Part shown: positions 45,303 through 53,507 of the stretch, piece by piece
Layout of the letters: each line of letters opens with the position of its first letter
Position numbering within the stretch: position 1 is the first letter of the stretch
Origin: Flagellimonas nanhaiensis
GTDB taxonomy: Bacteria > Bacteroidota > Bacteroidia > Flavobacteriales > Flavobacteriaceae
Length of the DNA: 64,000 nt
Assembly (NCBI RefSeq): GCF_003382275.1
Contig: NZ_QTJX01000008.1
Span: 1 to 64,000, forward strand
Direction of reading: 5' to 3'
The notes under the pieces: generated by a model
What the model was told of the DNA's origin: nothing
The model's input: the letters and a program-made list of their open reading frames with translations, nothing else
Databases searched by the model: none
Made by a program: the position numbers and the translations under genes

Positions 45303-46925
45303 CTAACCTTCTAAGGTATCTTCGGGTTTGACCTCCCAATTTTCATTGGCCAACAACACCTGGTCAAAATCGACTCCTTCAATGGGTTTTAGAATTTCTT
45401 TTTCTAAATCCCACTCAATTCGTCTACCCAACTTCCAGGCAAGTCCGGCCATATGAGCAGCTATTGCCTCTTCAAATCCTTCTTTGATACCGCAACTTAC
45501 CTTACCTCCATTTTTGATTACACTCAACCATTCCCGCATGTGCAAGAAGGTAGAATCTACCCGTACTCCATCAATATAGGTCCACATAAGGCCTTTATCG
45601 GCAAAATACTGTGATGTAGCCGAGGAAATGGCATCAGGTACATTGGCTGAAGGATTGTACTGATAAATGGGAATATGAGGTCTCATTTTTTCGGTTTCCA
45701 GCATTTCTGCATATTTGGTGGATGCACCATCTGGCCACACTGTCAATTTATTGCCCAACTCCATAGTGGCATCGTGGCCCATCAAAATAGTTGGTCTATT
45801 GAATGCGTTACCAAGATTTGCGCTGTAACAGAAAGTCATCCCGTTTTCCTTACCTTCTACTTGACTGCTTCCAGTACTAAAATTGGGGAACTCCATGTTC
45901 ACTTGAAGGACATCGGGCACGTTTCTTCCATCATTATGTGTATAAATACCTCCTGATGCAGTAACGGCCTCCGGTATTCCCATGTTTAAAACACAATTCA
46001 AACGGTCATAATCATGGCTCAACAAATCACCAGATAACCCAGAACCATATGCCCACCATTTTCTCCATCTGAAGAAATGGTTTTTATTGAAGGGAACTTG
46101 TGGAGCAGAACCCAAAAACTGTTCCCAGTCTATGGTCTGGGGACTGGCTTTTTCATGAATGTCATAATTCCAGGCTCCGTTGTCATCGTTCCGGTTGGTA
46201 TTGGTCTGAATAAGGGAGACATGACCCAAAGTACCTTTTTCCACAATATCCTTGGCAGTACTGAAACTCAATGTTTGTCTGTGCTGGTGACCTACCGCAA
46301 AAACTGCTTTTGATTGTTCCGCGGCTTCTCGTAACCTATAGGTTTCCTCTACAGTGTGGGTCATTGGTTTTTCCACATACACATGAACATTATTGTTCAA
46401 TGCCTCAATGGACATTGGAGCATGCCAATGGTCCGGAGTGGCAATGATAACAGCATCTACATCACCGCTTTTGATCATTTCGGTATACGTAGTATAACGT
46501 TTCATTTTGTTCTCAGGGGTTGAAAAGGAATTAATGGCCTTTTCCGCCCTATAATCAAAAACATCGCATACACCCACGAGTTTTACGTTGAGCTTGTCCT
46601 GCCTCAGGAAATCTTCGAGTGCCTTGTTCTTAGGGTCTTCCTCGGCCGCCAACCTCATTTCCTCTTTCCATTCCTCAGTTGCAAAACCTAAAGACCTGCA
46701 TAATTGCTCTCCTCTAATCCCAAAACCAATGATTCCAACCCTAACTGGATCTCCTCCTATTTCTGGAACCGTTGGTGGCAACGATGGCCTAATGTTCAAT
46801 TGTTCCAGAATTTCTGATCTTTCTCTTTTGCTGGATGTAGCACTGGCAGCACCTGCCCACCAAACTGCTCCCAAAATGGGAAGTCCACCCAATCCTTTTA
46901 ACAAATCTCTTCTAGTCCATTTCAT
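45303..46925 (-). CDS. Tat-exported Gfo/Idh/MocA oxidoreductase
   Basis: 540 aa. The N-terminus carries a twin-arginine signal (TRRDLLKGLGGLPILGAVWWAG), so the protein is exported folded with its NAD(P) cofactor. Rossmann motif VGIIGFGIRGEQL, then VIIATPDHWHAP and EKPMTHTVEE with the conserved Lys. Related secreted members include glycoside hydrolase-like NAD-dependent enzymes of families such as GH109, so sugar modification or cleavage is possible. It forms an operon with the DoxX gene (ATGA overlap). Confidence 0.9.
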   Translation of the reverse strand: MKWTRRDLLKGLGGLPILGAVWWAGAASATSSKRERSEILEQLNIRPSLPPTVPEIGGDPVRVGIIGFGIRGEQLCRSLGFATEEWKEEMRLAAEEDPKNKALEDFLRQDKLNVKLVGVCDVFDYRAEKAINSFSTPENKMKRYTTYTEMIKSGDVDAVIIATPDHWHAPMSIEALNNNVHVYVEKPMTHTVEETYRLREAAEQSKAVFAVGHQHRQTLSFSTAKDIVEKGTLGHVSLIQTNTNRNDDNGAWNYDIHEKASPQTIDWEQFLGSAPQVPFNKNHFFRWRKWWAYGSGLSGDLLSHDYDRLNCVLNMGIPEAVTASGGIYTHNDGRNVPDVLQVNMEFPNFSTGSSQVEGKENGMTFCYSANLGNAFNRPTILMGHDATMELGNKLTVWPDGASTKYAEMLETEKMRPHIPIYQYNPSANVPDAISSATSQYFADKGLMWTYIDGVRVDSTFLHMREWLSVIKNGGKVSCGIKEGFEEAIAAHMAGLAWKLGRRIEWDLEKEILKPIEGVDFDQVLLANENWEVKPEDTLEG

Positions 46926-47410
46926 GATTTTTCAGTTTTGAGATGTTGTCCCTTTTTAAAGTAAGCAAGTCCAAAAAATTTGCTTGTGGGATAGTTATAG
47001 ATTAAAACACAGGCTACGAGCTCAATTAGGTTTTTATTTACAAACCAATAGCTTCCTTCTACATTTAACTGCGGTAACCAAGGAAACGACGGATGGGCCA
47101 AATAGTAAAGTGCCAAAAGCCCAATTCCCACAATGGCCCCAAGACGTTCAAAAACGCCTAAAAGCAGGGTAATGCCCACAATCATGAGAGCCACAATATT
47201 CAATACGTCTACCCAGCCCATGACCGAAGCATCGGTAAGTGCTGAAAAAACAGGTTTTAGGGGTCCTTGGGCAGAAGCTAGATAGCCAAAGGAGGTCCAC
47301 TCTGGATTGTACATTTTAATTACGCCTTCGTATAAAAAATGCCAACCAATAAAAATCCGAAGAAGTGTGATACTGATCTTCACCCTTCTGTTGTCCGTTT
47401 CGTTGACCAT
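46922..47410 (-). CDS. DoxX-family membrane protein
   Basis: 162 aa from ATG 47410. Four hydrophobic segments (LLRIFIGWHFLYEGV, VDVLNIVALMIVGITLLLG, LGAIVGIGLLALYYLA, LIELVACVLIYNY) and the family-type WHFLYEGVIKM near the N-terminus. DoxX proteins are often linked to redox processes at the membrane. Here it may supply or use electrons for the exported oxidoreductase that follows with a 4-nt overlap. An upstream start at 47446 is less convincing. Confidence 0.8.
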   Translation of the reverse strand: MVNETDNRRVKISITLLRIFIGWHFLYEGVIKMYNPEWTSFGYLASAQGPLKPVFSALTDASVMGWVDVLNIVALMIVGITLLLGVFERLGAIVGIGLLALYYLAHPSFPWLPQLNVEGSYWFVNKNLIELVACVLIYNYPTSKFFGLAYFKKGQHLKTEKS

Positions 47411-47513
47411 AACAGTAAAGATTTTGATTTTTTTGATAATGTACAACCAAAACTACTCGCAAACAAAAAGAAGAACTATGATTTATATCAGTGACCAATC
47501 TGGCAAAAAAGCC

Positions 47514-48821
47514 CTAATTGGCCACAGGTTCACCATAAAGGTCAAAATCTGAAGCTTCAGTTATTTTGATTTGGGTAAAATCTCCGATTTTTAAATAATG
47601 TTGGGAAGCATCAATCAGCACCTCATTATCAACATCGGGAGAGTCATGCTCTGTGCGTCCTACAAAATGACTTCCTTCCTTGCGGTCGATTACACATCGA
47701 TAACTATTTCCAATCTTTTCTTGATTCAACTCCCAAGAAATCTGCGATTGAATCTCCATAATTTCATTGGCACGTTCCTGTTTTACTTCTTCAGGTACAT
47801 CATCCTCCAAAGCAAATGCATGGGTATTCTCTTCATGACTATATGTGAAGCACCCCAATCTTTCAAAACGCATCTCCTTTACCCAATTTTTGAGTTCTTC
47901 AAAGTTTTCTTCCGTCTCACCTGGATAGCCCACGATCAAGGTTGTTCTGATGGCCATTCCGGGTACCATGGCCCTGAAGTCGTTGAGCAATTTGGTTGTC
48001 TTGGCGTAGGTAGTACCCCTGCGCATACTTTTTAAGATTGAATCTGAGATATGCTGTAAAGGAATGTCTATATAATTACAGACTTTTGGTTCGTTTTTCA
48101 TGACCTCCAAAACATCCATGGGGAAACCGGTTGGAAAGGCATAATGTAATCGTATCCACTCAATACCCTCTACCTTTACCAATTGTTGCAATAATTCAGC
48201 AAGATTTCTCTTTTTATACAGGTCCAACCCATAATAGGTAAGGTCCTGTGCAATCAAGATCAATTCCTTAACACCTTTGGCGGCCAATTTCTCCGTTTCA
48301 TTCACCAATTCCTCAATTGGTTTGCTTTTGTGCTTACCCCGCATCAAGGGAATGGCACAAAACGAACAGGGACGATCACAACCTTCTGCAATTTTGAGAT
48401 ATGCATAATTCTTTGGAGTAGTGGTTAAACGTTCTCCCAACAATTCATGCTTATAATCTGCCCCGAGGGCCTTTAAAAGATTAGGTAGGTCACTTGTCCC
48501 AAAATATTCATCCACATTGGGAATTTCTTTTTCCAAATCTGGTTTATATCTTTCGCTTAGACAGCCGGAAACAAAAACTTTGTCCACAACCCCATCTTCC
48601 TTTTTTTGAACATATTCCAAAATCGTGTTCACGCTTTCCTCTTTGGCATTGGCAATAAATCCACAGGTATTTATTACTACAATGTTACCCTCCTCCTCAT
48701 GGACCACTTCTTTTCCACTGGCTTTCAGTTGTCCCATCAGGACCTCAGAGTCGTACACATTTTTACTGCACCCTAAGGTGACCACATTGATCTTGTTCTT
48801 TTTGAGGGATTTTGTCCGCAT
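47514..48821 (-). CDS. rimO: ribosomal protein S12 methylthiotransferase
   Basis: Radical SAM enzyme that methylthiolates the conserved Asp of ribosomal protein S12. 435 aa. N-terminal cluster Cys in TLGCSKNVYDS, NTCGFI and SGCLSERY; the radical SAM motif is CDRPCSFC, then IPLMRGKHKS. A TRAM domain forms the C-terminus. RimO is distinguished from MiaB by CSKN and the absence of MiaB-specific blocks. ATG 48821 has a -7 box (TATTTTTG, 48841-48848) 19 nt upstream. Confidence 0.95.
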   Translation of the reverse strand: MRTKSLKKNKINVVTLGCSKNVYDSEVLMGQLKASGKEVVHEEEGNIVVINTCGFIANAKEESVNTILEYVQKKEDGVVDKVFVSGCLSERYKPDLEKEIPNVDEYFGTSDLPNLLKALGADYKHELLGERLTTTPKNYAYLKIAEGCDRPCSFCAIPLMRGKHKSKPIEELVNETEKLAAKGVKELILIAQDLTYYGLDLYKKRNLAELLQQLVKVEGIEWIRLHYAFPTGFPMDVLEVMKNEPKVCNYIDIPLQHISDSILKSMRRGTTYAKTTKLLNDFRAMVPGMAIRTTLIVGYPGETEENFEELKNWVKEMRFERLGCFTYSHEENTHAFALEDDVPEEVKQERANEIMEIQSQISWELNQEKIGNSYRCVIDRKEGSHFVGRTEHDSPDVDNEVLIDASQHYLKIGDFTQIKITEASDFDLYGEPVAN

Positions 48822-48947
48822 AGTTTTAACAAATGGTCTGCAAAAATACAATAACACAGGGCATTACATCGATAAGCCTTAATATTTTTCTAGTTACAAC
48901 GTTAAACTTATAGGGCTTTCAATAGTCCAAACGTTAAATCCCAAATC

Positions 48948-50045
48948 ATGAAGAAATCTATTATACTGCCAATCCTGATTTCCATGGTGTTTTTGTACAG
49001 CTGTTCTACAGAGAACACCTCATCCAATGACGATTTTAATCCAGAATCGGAAATAGAAAACTTCTATTTTCCACCTTTTCAGTCTGCAGAATGGGACGCC
49101 GTTACGCCAACAGACCTGGAATGGAATCTTAGCGCAGAAGACGCTTTATATAATTTTCTCGAAGAAAAAAACTCCAAAGCTTTCATCATTCTAAAAGAAG
49201 GTAAACTTGTAGTGGAATGGTATTTTGGAGAACACACCCAAAATACAAGTTGGTATTGGGCATCTGCAGGTAAAACATTGACAGCGTTTACGGTTGGTTT
49301 GGCCCAACAACAAGGCTTATTGGACATTGAGGACAAAACCTCCAAATATCTTGGCGAAGGGTGGACCAATGTCCCCTTGGAAAAAGAAAATCTAATCACC
49401 CCGTGGCACCAATTAACAATGACCTCAGGAATGGACGATACGGAATTTGACTGCGTGACCCATGAATGCCTCACTTATTTGGAAGATGCGGGTGCCCGCT
49501 GGGCTTATCACAATGGTCCCTATACGCTTTTGCAACATGTGGTGGCCAATGCCACAAATACTGCATGGTCGGATTTTTTCAACACCAATTTGCGGGATAA
49601 GATTGGAATGGACGGTTTCTGGTTTTCAACCAATGGAACCAACAACGTTTTTTTTAGTACCGCAAGAAGCATGGCGCGCTTTGGACTACTTAATTTAAGT
49701 AATGGTGAATGGGATGGAGAGACCATCCTAAGGGATGTTGAATACCGAACCGCCATGAAAAATACTTCTCAGGAATTGAACATGTCTTACGGCTATTTGT
49801 GGTGGTTGAACGGAAAACAAACCTATCGTGCTCCTGGCACACAAACAGAATTTCAAGGCGAGCTGATTCCAAATGCCCCTTCGGACCTCTATGCTGGTCT
49901 GGGCAAAAACGATCAAAAGTTGTACATCATACCAAGTCAGGATTTGGTCATTGTGCGTATGGGGGAAGATGCGGGAGAAGATTTGCTAGGCCCCTCCAGT
50001 TTTGACAATGAACTTTGGGAAAAACTAAATGCGTTCATCAACTAA
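48948..50045 (+). CDS. serine hydrolase lipoprotein, class-C type
   Basis: 365 aa. Lipobox in MVFLYSCSTE (C19). Beta-lactamase/esterase fold with S106-A-G-K109 (ASAGKTLTAF), YHN in WAYHNGPYTLL, and YGYLWWLNG. The third-motif region reads YAGLGKNDQ. Predicted esterase or peptidase on the outer face of the membrane. Not closely similar to the other two serine hydrolases in the window. Followed by a strong terminator. Confidence 0.85.
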   Translation: MKKSIILPILISMVFLYSCSTENTSSNDDFNPESEIENFYFPPFQSAEWDAVTPTDLEWNLSAEDALYNFLEEKNSKAFIILKEGKLVVEWYFGEHTQNTSWYWASAGKTLTAFTVGLAQQQGLLDIEDKTSKYLGEGWTNVPLEKENLITPWHQLTMTSGMDDTEFDCVTHECLTYLEDAGARWAYHNGPYTLLQHVVANATNTAWSDFFNTNLRDKIGMDGFWFSTNGTNNVFFSTARSMARFGLLNLSNGEWDGETILRDVEYRTAMKNTSQELNMSYGYLWWLNGKQTYRAPGTQTEFQGELIPNAPSDLYAGLGKNDQKLYIIPSQDLVIVRMGEDAGEDLLGPSSFDNELWEKLNAFIN

Positions 50046-50080
50046 CATCTTTTACATTTTCTCTATTTAAAAAATAATTG

Positions 50081-50108
50081 AAGTGAAGCCCTTCAGGGCT
50101 TCACTTTT
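50081..50108. terminator. terminator between convergent genes
   Basis: AAGTGAAGCCC (50081-50091), loop TTCA, GGGCTTCACTT (50096-50106), followed by T. It serves the serine hydrolase and probably the convergent cupin gene. Confidence 0.88.
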
Positions 50109-50127
50109 AGTTTTCACCCTTGGGATG

Positions 50128-50643
50128 TTACCTCTTGGGAATCATATTAGAGATGTCCACTGGAAAACTATCATACTTGTTATAAAGTTTCAAGTACTTT
50201 TTAGGGTCAATGGGGTCTTCACCAAGGGTTTCATGCAATCCCCTGAAAAAACCTTCTCTTTTTTGTGAAGGATTAAACAACAAGGTAAGTCTTACCTCTT
50301 CATCTGTATCATTCCTAAATCCATGTGGAGTAAATCTGGGAACATAAACTATGGCTCCGGGGCTTGCCTGGAACTCCTTTTGCCCCACTTGCAAGGTCAA
50401 TAGCCCTTTATCAACAATGAATATTTCATCCATAAAACGGTGATAATGTGGTTTGGCCCCTATGGCCATGGGTGCTAAAGCAATGGTATAAACCCCAAGT
50501 TGACCATTGGACATTTCGCTGGTCACCTTAAAGGTGAATCTAATATCATTCAAAGCCAACTCCTCTCCTTCTTCTGGTAAAATAATGGTTGCATTATCCT
50601 CCAAAAGGTCATTGAAATAATCTTCTTTAAGGTCCTGTATCAT
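50128..50643 (-). CDS. cupin-domain protein
   Basis: About 171 aa. Single cupin with metal-type ligands in KPHYHRFMDEIFIVDKG and the second motif PGAIVYVPRFTPHGFRN, so a small metal enzyme or sensor. ATG 50643 leaves a 4-nt gap after the azoreductase stop; starts at 50667 or 50670 would overlap it. Last gene of the azoreductase-cupin unit that carries the ECF41-type promoter. Confidence 0.8.
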   Translation of the reverse strand: MIQDLKEDYFNDLLEDNATIILPEEGEELALNDIRFTFKVTSEMSNGQLGVYTIALAPMAIGAKPHYHRFMDEIFIVDKGLLTLQVGQKEFQASPGAIVYVPRFTPHGFRNDTDEEVRLTLLFNPSQKREGFFRGLHETLGEDPIDPKKYLKLYNKYDSFPVDISNMIPKR

Positions 50644-50647
50644 CCTA

Positions 50648-51259
50648 TCAGTTTTTAAACAATTCATCAATCAAAGCCTGTACTTCCTGTCTGTTCTTAT
50701 CTAAAGTGTCCTTGTTTGCTGTTCCTTCCAAAGAAAAGAACTGTTGTACCTTGATACCCATATGACCAAGAACCGCCTCTAAATATGGTTCCTGAAAATC
50801 ATATCGTTCCATATCGGTTCCTTTGTACACACCTCCTTTGACCGTTATAATAAAGGCTATTTTATCTTCCAAGAGTCCGAAGTATCCGCCATCGTTAATT
50901 CCAAAGGTGTGTCCAATTCTAACCACCTGATCAAAATAGGCCTTAAGGTTTGAAGGAACATTATAATTATATAAAGGACTGCTTATCAATAGCTCATCAG
51001 CCTCTTTTAATTGCTGTATGAGCTCATCTGAAACTGCTGTGGCCTCACTTAGTGCTGGAGACCAATACTCCGTAGGAGTATAAAACCCTTCAATAGTGTT
51101 GTTATGAAGATGGGGTATCTGTTTTTCTGCCAAGTCTGTGCGGACCACTTTTCCCGCTTCATGCTTTTCCAACCATTTCTGTTCAAAATAATCCGCCAAT
51201 TCTCGGGAATGCGAGCCTTCTACTCTAGAACTGCAATCAATTCTTAATAATGTTTTCAT
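50648..51259 (-). CDS. FMN-dependent NADH-azoreductase-like oxidoreductase
   Basis: 203 aa, flavodoxin-like fold of the AzoR/NAD(P)H-quinone reductase family: MKTLLRIDCSSR for FMN phosphate binding, SSPLYNYNVPSNLKAYFDQVVR and a GGVYKG loop contacting the isoalloxazine ring. It likely reduces quinones or related electrophiles by two electrons. Preceded at 51278-51306 by a promoter identical in layout to that of the neighbouring sigma factor gene, so it is a predicted sigma target. Confidence 0.9.
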   Translation of the reverse strand: MKTLLRIDCSSRVEGSHSRELADYFEQKWLEKHEAGKVVRTDLAEKQIPHLHNNTIEGFYTPTEYWSPALSEATAVSDELIQQLKEADELLISSPLYNYNVPSNLKAYFDQVVRIGHTFGINDGGYFGLLEDKIAFIITVKGGVYKGTDMERYDFQEPYLEAVLGHMGIKVQQFFSLEGTANKDTLDKNRQEVQALIDELFKN

Positions 51260-51277
51260 TTCTTATTGTTTACCTAC

Positions 51278-51306
51278 ATGACAATGCATCATGGTAAAAC
51301 GTGACA
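51278..51306 (-). promoter_or_regulatory. ECF41-type promoter of azoreductase-cupin
   Basis: Minus strand: TGTCACG (51300-51306), 16-nt spacer, TGTCAT (51278-51283). The known ECF41 promoter is TGTCACA-N16-CGTC, so -35 differs by one base and -10 by one (TGTC). The azoreductase ATG is 19 nt downstream. The same element occurs before the sigma gene. Confidence 0.75.
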
Positions 51307-51334
51307 ACTTTCAGAATCAATTCAATACAGGGAA

Positions 51335-51715
51335 TTACTCCTTAAGTGCGGTAACCTGAATCTCAATTTTCATTCGGGAATCGGAAAGACCCGCAGAGAT
51401 CATGGTAGCAGCAGGTCGCACTTTGTCAAAGTACTTTTGCAAAACAGGCCAGCACAAGGGAAATTCATCGGTATTTGGTAAAATATACATCACCCGTACC
51501 ACATCGGCCATTTTGGAACCGGCATCTTCCAAGGCTTGCTGAATATTGTTCATACATTGCTCTGTTTGCTCTACGATGTCCTCAGAAATGGTCATGGTCT
51601 TATAATTGAACCCCGTGGTACCGGAAACAAATACCCACGGCCCGGTCACTAAAGCCCTTGAATAACCTATTTGTTCTTCAAATGAAGAACCGGAACTTAT
51701 TTGCGTTCTTTTCAT
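51335..51715 (-). CDS. RidA-family enamine/imine deaminase-like protein
   Basis: 126 aa, typical length. YjgF/YER057c/UK114 fold with SGTTGFN near the N-terminus, the conserved Arg in VRPAATMISAG and the closing IEIQVTAL. RidA proteins hydrolyse reactive imines; others of the superfamily have different small-molecule activities. It lies 28 nt downstream of the sigma factor gene without its own visible promoter, so it is probably co-transcribed with it. Confidence 0.88.
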   Translation of the reverse strand: MKRTQISSGSSFEEQIGYSRALVTGPWVFVSGTTGFNYKTMTISEDIVEQTEQCMNNIQQALEDAGSKMADVVRVMYILPNTDEFPLCWPVLQKYFDKVRPAATMISAGLSDSRMKIEIQVTALKE

Positions 51716-51743
51716 TTTAGAATATTTTCTTGGTTGCTATGCC

Positions 51744-52586
51744 CTAAGACAATTGTGCGGCCAACGGCTTAAGTTTTTTTGGAGCCAATTGCGTGTGTAT
51801 TTGAACTATTTTGTTTTCGCTGACCTGGAAAACTTGGCAATTCACCAAAACACCTTCTTCAAAAAATAATAGAGCGGGTTGGTGATTTATTTGGGATACT
51901 TCAATGGTTTGCTCCTTTTGATAGGTTTTAAATACGAAGAGTAGTAATTTAATAGCATTTTTAAGGCCTTGGGTCAGCTCCCGGACCACTTTGATCTCAT
52001 TCCCGCCATCTGCCATCAAGGTTATCTCTTCGGAAAGCATTTTTTCCAGGGTTTTAATATCACCACTCCTAATACTGTTGATGTATTTACCCATATATTC
52101 TTTAGAAACCATTGGGGTATTTGTAGAAACTGTATCCGTGGAATTGTCGAGTTTGCTCTTTGCCCTACTCAGTAATTTTCGAGAGTTTTCAATGGTCAAC
52201 CCAAGCACTTCGGCTATTTCTTTATGGGAATACTCAAATGCTTCCTTTAAAATAAATACGGCCCTTTCCTTGGTTGATAGTTTTTCTAAAAGCACCAGCA
52301 GGGAATATGAAATGATTTCTGAACTATCCACAGAACCATCGGCCACTTCGGTGGCAACAGGCTCTGGAAGCCAGATACTATCACCATACATTCTTTGGCG
52401 CTTTTTTTTAATGTTTATGGATTCATTGATAACAGCTTTGACCAAATAACCCATATCATTTTCTATATGGTCATTCTGTCTTGAATGGTATTTGATCAGA
52501 ATCTCCTGGATGGCATCTTTTGAGTCTTCTATGGAACCTAAAATATTATAGGCGTAAGGAAATAGTGTGTTTTGATAATCCTTCAT
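51744..52586 (-). CDS. ECF sigma factor of the ECF41 type with SnoaL-like tail
   Basis: 280 aa. Sigma region 2 (about 1-65), the ECF41 linker motif WLPEP (72-76, in SIWLPEPVATE), region 4 (about 95-147: LSTKERAVFILKEAFEYSHKEIAEVLGL) and a fused SnoaL/NTF2-like regulatory domain (about 165-280) with MADGGNE, a variant of the ECF41 DGGGK motif. In this group the tail replaces an anti-sigma factor. The ATG 52586 lies just after the promoter at 52593-52621, so the sigma factor probably controls its own gene, RidA and, by a second promoter, the azoreductase-cupin genes. Confidence 0.9.
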   Translation of the reverse strand: MKDYQNTLFPYAYNILGSIEDSKDAIQEILIKYHSRQNDHIENDMGYLVKAVINESINIKKKRQRMYGDSIWLPEPVATEVADGSVDSSEIISYSLLVLLEKLSTKERAVFILKEAFEYSHKEIAEVLGLTIENSRKLLSRAKSKLDNSTDTVSTNTPMVSKEYMGKYINSIRSGDIKTLEKMLSEEITLMADGGNEIKVVRELTQGLKNAIKLLLFVFKTYQKEQTIEVSQINHQPALLFFEEGVLVNCQVFQVSENKIVQIHTQLAPKKLKPLAAQLS

Positions 52587-52592
52587 GGGTAT

Positions 52593-52621
52593 ATGACAAT
52601 GTTGTCACGAAAAACGTGACA
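52593..52621 (-). promoter_or_regulatory. ECF41-type autoregulatory promoter
   Basis: Minus strand: TGTCACG (52615-52621), 16-nt spacer, TGTCAT (52593-52598). It is the same sequence and spacing as before the azoreductase gene. The -35 element is also one arm of a perfect inverted repeat, TTGTCACG/CGTGACAA (52602-52622, 5-nt centre). The start codon lies 6 nt after the -10 element, so the leader is almost absent. Confidence 0.78.
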
Positions 52622-52648
52622 AGATTTTGTCACAATTCACGATAGCTT

Positions 52649-53506
52649 CTATTTTTTTAACATCAATCGCCATTTTTCAATATTCTTTTGGTTCATCCGC
52701 ACAAACTCATCTTTCTCCAGGTCCTTTGAAATTTCCAAGGATTTACCCGCTGATTTTATAGCAGATTCGTAGTCTCCCAAAGCGGCTTCAACCAGCGATT
52801 TTACCTTATGAAAATAATAAGTGTCTCCGCCAATTTCCAAAGCCTTGTTTAAATACCCTAGGGCACGTTCATAATCCAAACCCTGTTCTTGAAGGTAACG
52901 TGCAGCTTCATAATAGGTTTGAGCAGAGGGGTTTTCCTTTAATTGCTTGGCAATCTCAGCATTCATTTGCCCATGCGTATCCACCGCAAAGGGGATAGTC
53001 ACCATAGTGCTGGCCCAAATCAATTGCATGTTGGTGGTATTGTGGGTAATGGAATCAAAGGCTATCAAAAAATTTTCTTGATGACCTGAAATCTGCATAG
53101 GCGTAACCTTGATGCGAAACAAATCTTCTTTTGGGTCATAGTTTTTTCGGCCATCTCCCCAATGGGATGTATTGGTATGAAATACCATTTCCCAAGATTC
53201 AGCCTCAGGAAAAGCGTAGAGTGCATAGGTTCCTTTGGGCAATAAATTGCCCATAACCTCCATGTCTGTGCTGACTGTTATTTTGGTTGATTCATTGGCA
53301 CCTACCCTCCATATGCGTCCATAAGGCACGAGATTTCCAAAAATCTCCCGCCCCCTTACCGCAGGTCTCGAATATTCTACGGAGATTTTAGATAATCCTA
53401 CTTCCTGTTCAATTTTGGAAAAAGGACTAGCTTTTGGATGCGTGATTTGACCGTTTACTCCCAAAACCAGGAGAAAAAGTACAAAACCTAAAAATCGTTG
53501 GAACAT
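52649..53506 (-). CDS. exported DUF2911-TPR protein
   Basis: 285 aa from ATG 53506. Signal peptide (FLGFVLFLLVLGVNGQ). The DUF2911 domain (about 18-165) shows ISVEYSRPAVRGREIFG, LVPYGRIWRVGANESTKI and LPKGTYALYAFP. The C-terminal third has TPR-like helices (YYEAARYLQEQGLDYERALGYLNKALEIGGD). Function of DUF2911 is unknown. The start lies 1 nt after the stop of the methyltransferase gene, so the two are coupled. Confidence 0.85.
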   Translation of the reverse strand: MFQRFLGFVLFLLVLGVNGQITHPKASPFSKIEQEVGLSKISVEYSRPAVRGREIFGNLVPYGRIWRVGANESTKITVSTDMEVMGNLLPKGTYALYAFPEAESWEMVFHTNTSHWGDGRKNYDPKEDLFRIKVTPMQISGHQENFLIAFDSITHNTTNMQLIWASTMVTIPFAVDTHGQMNAEIAKQLKENPSAQTYYEAARYLQEQGLDYERALGYLNKALEIGGDTYYFHKVKSLVEAALGDYESAIKSAGKSLEISKDLEKDEFVRMNQKNIEKWRLMLKK

Positions 53507-53507
53507 G

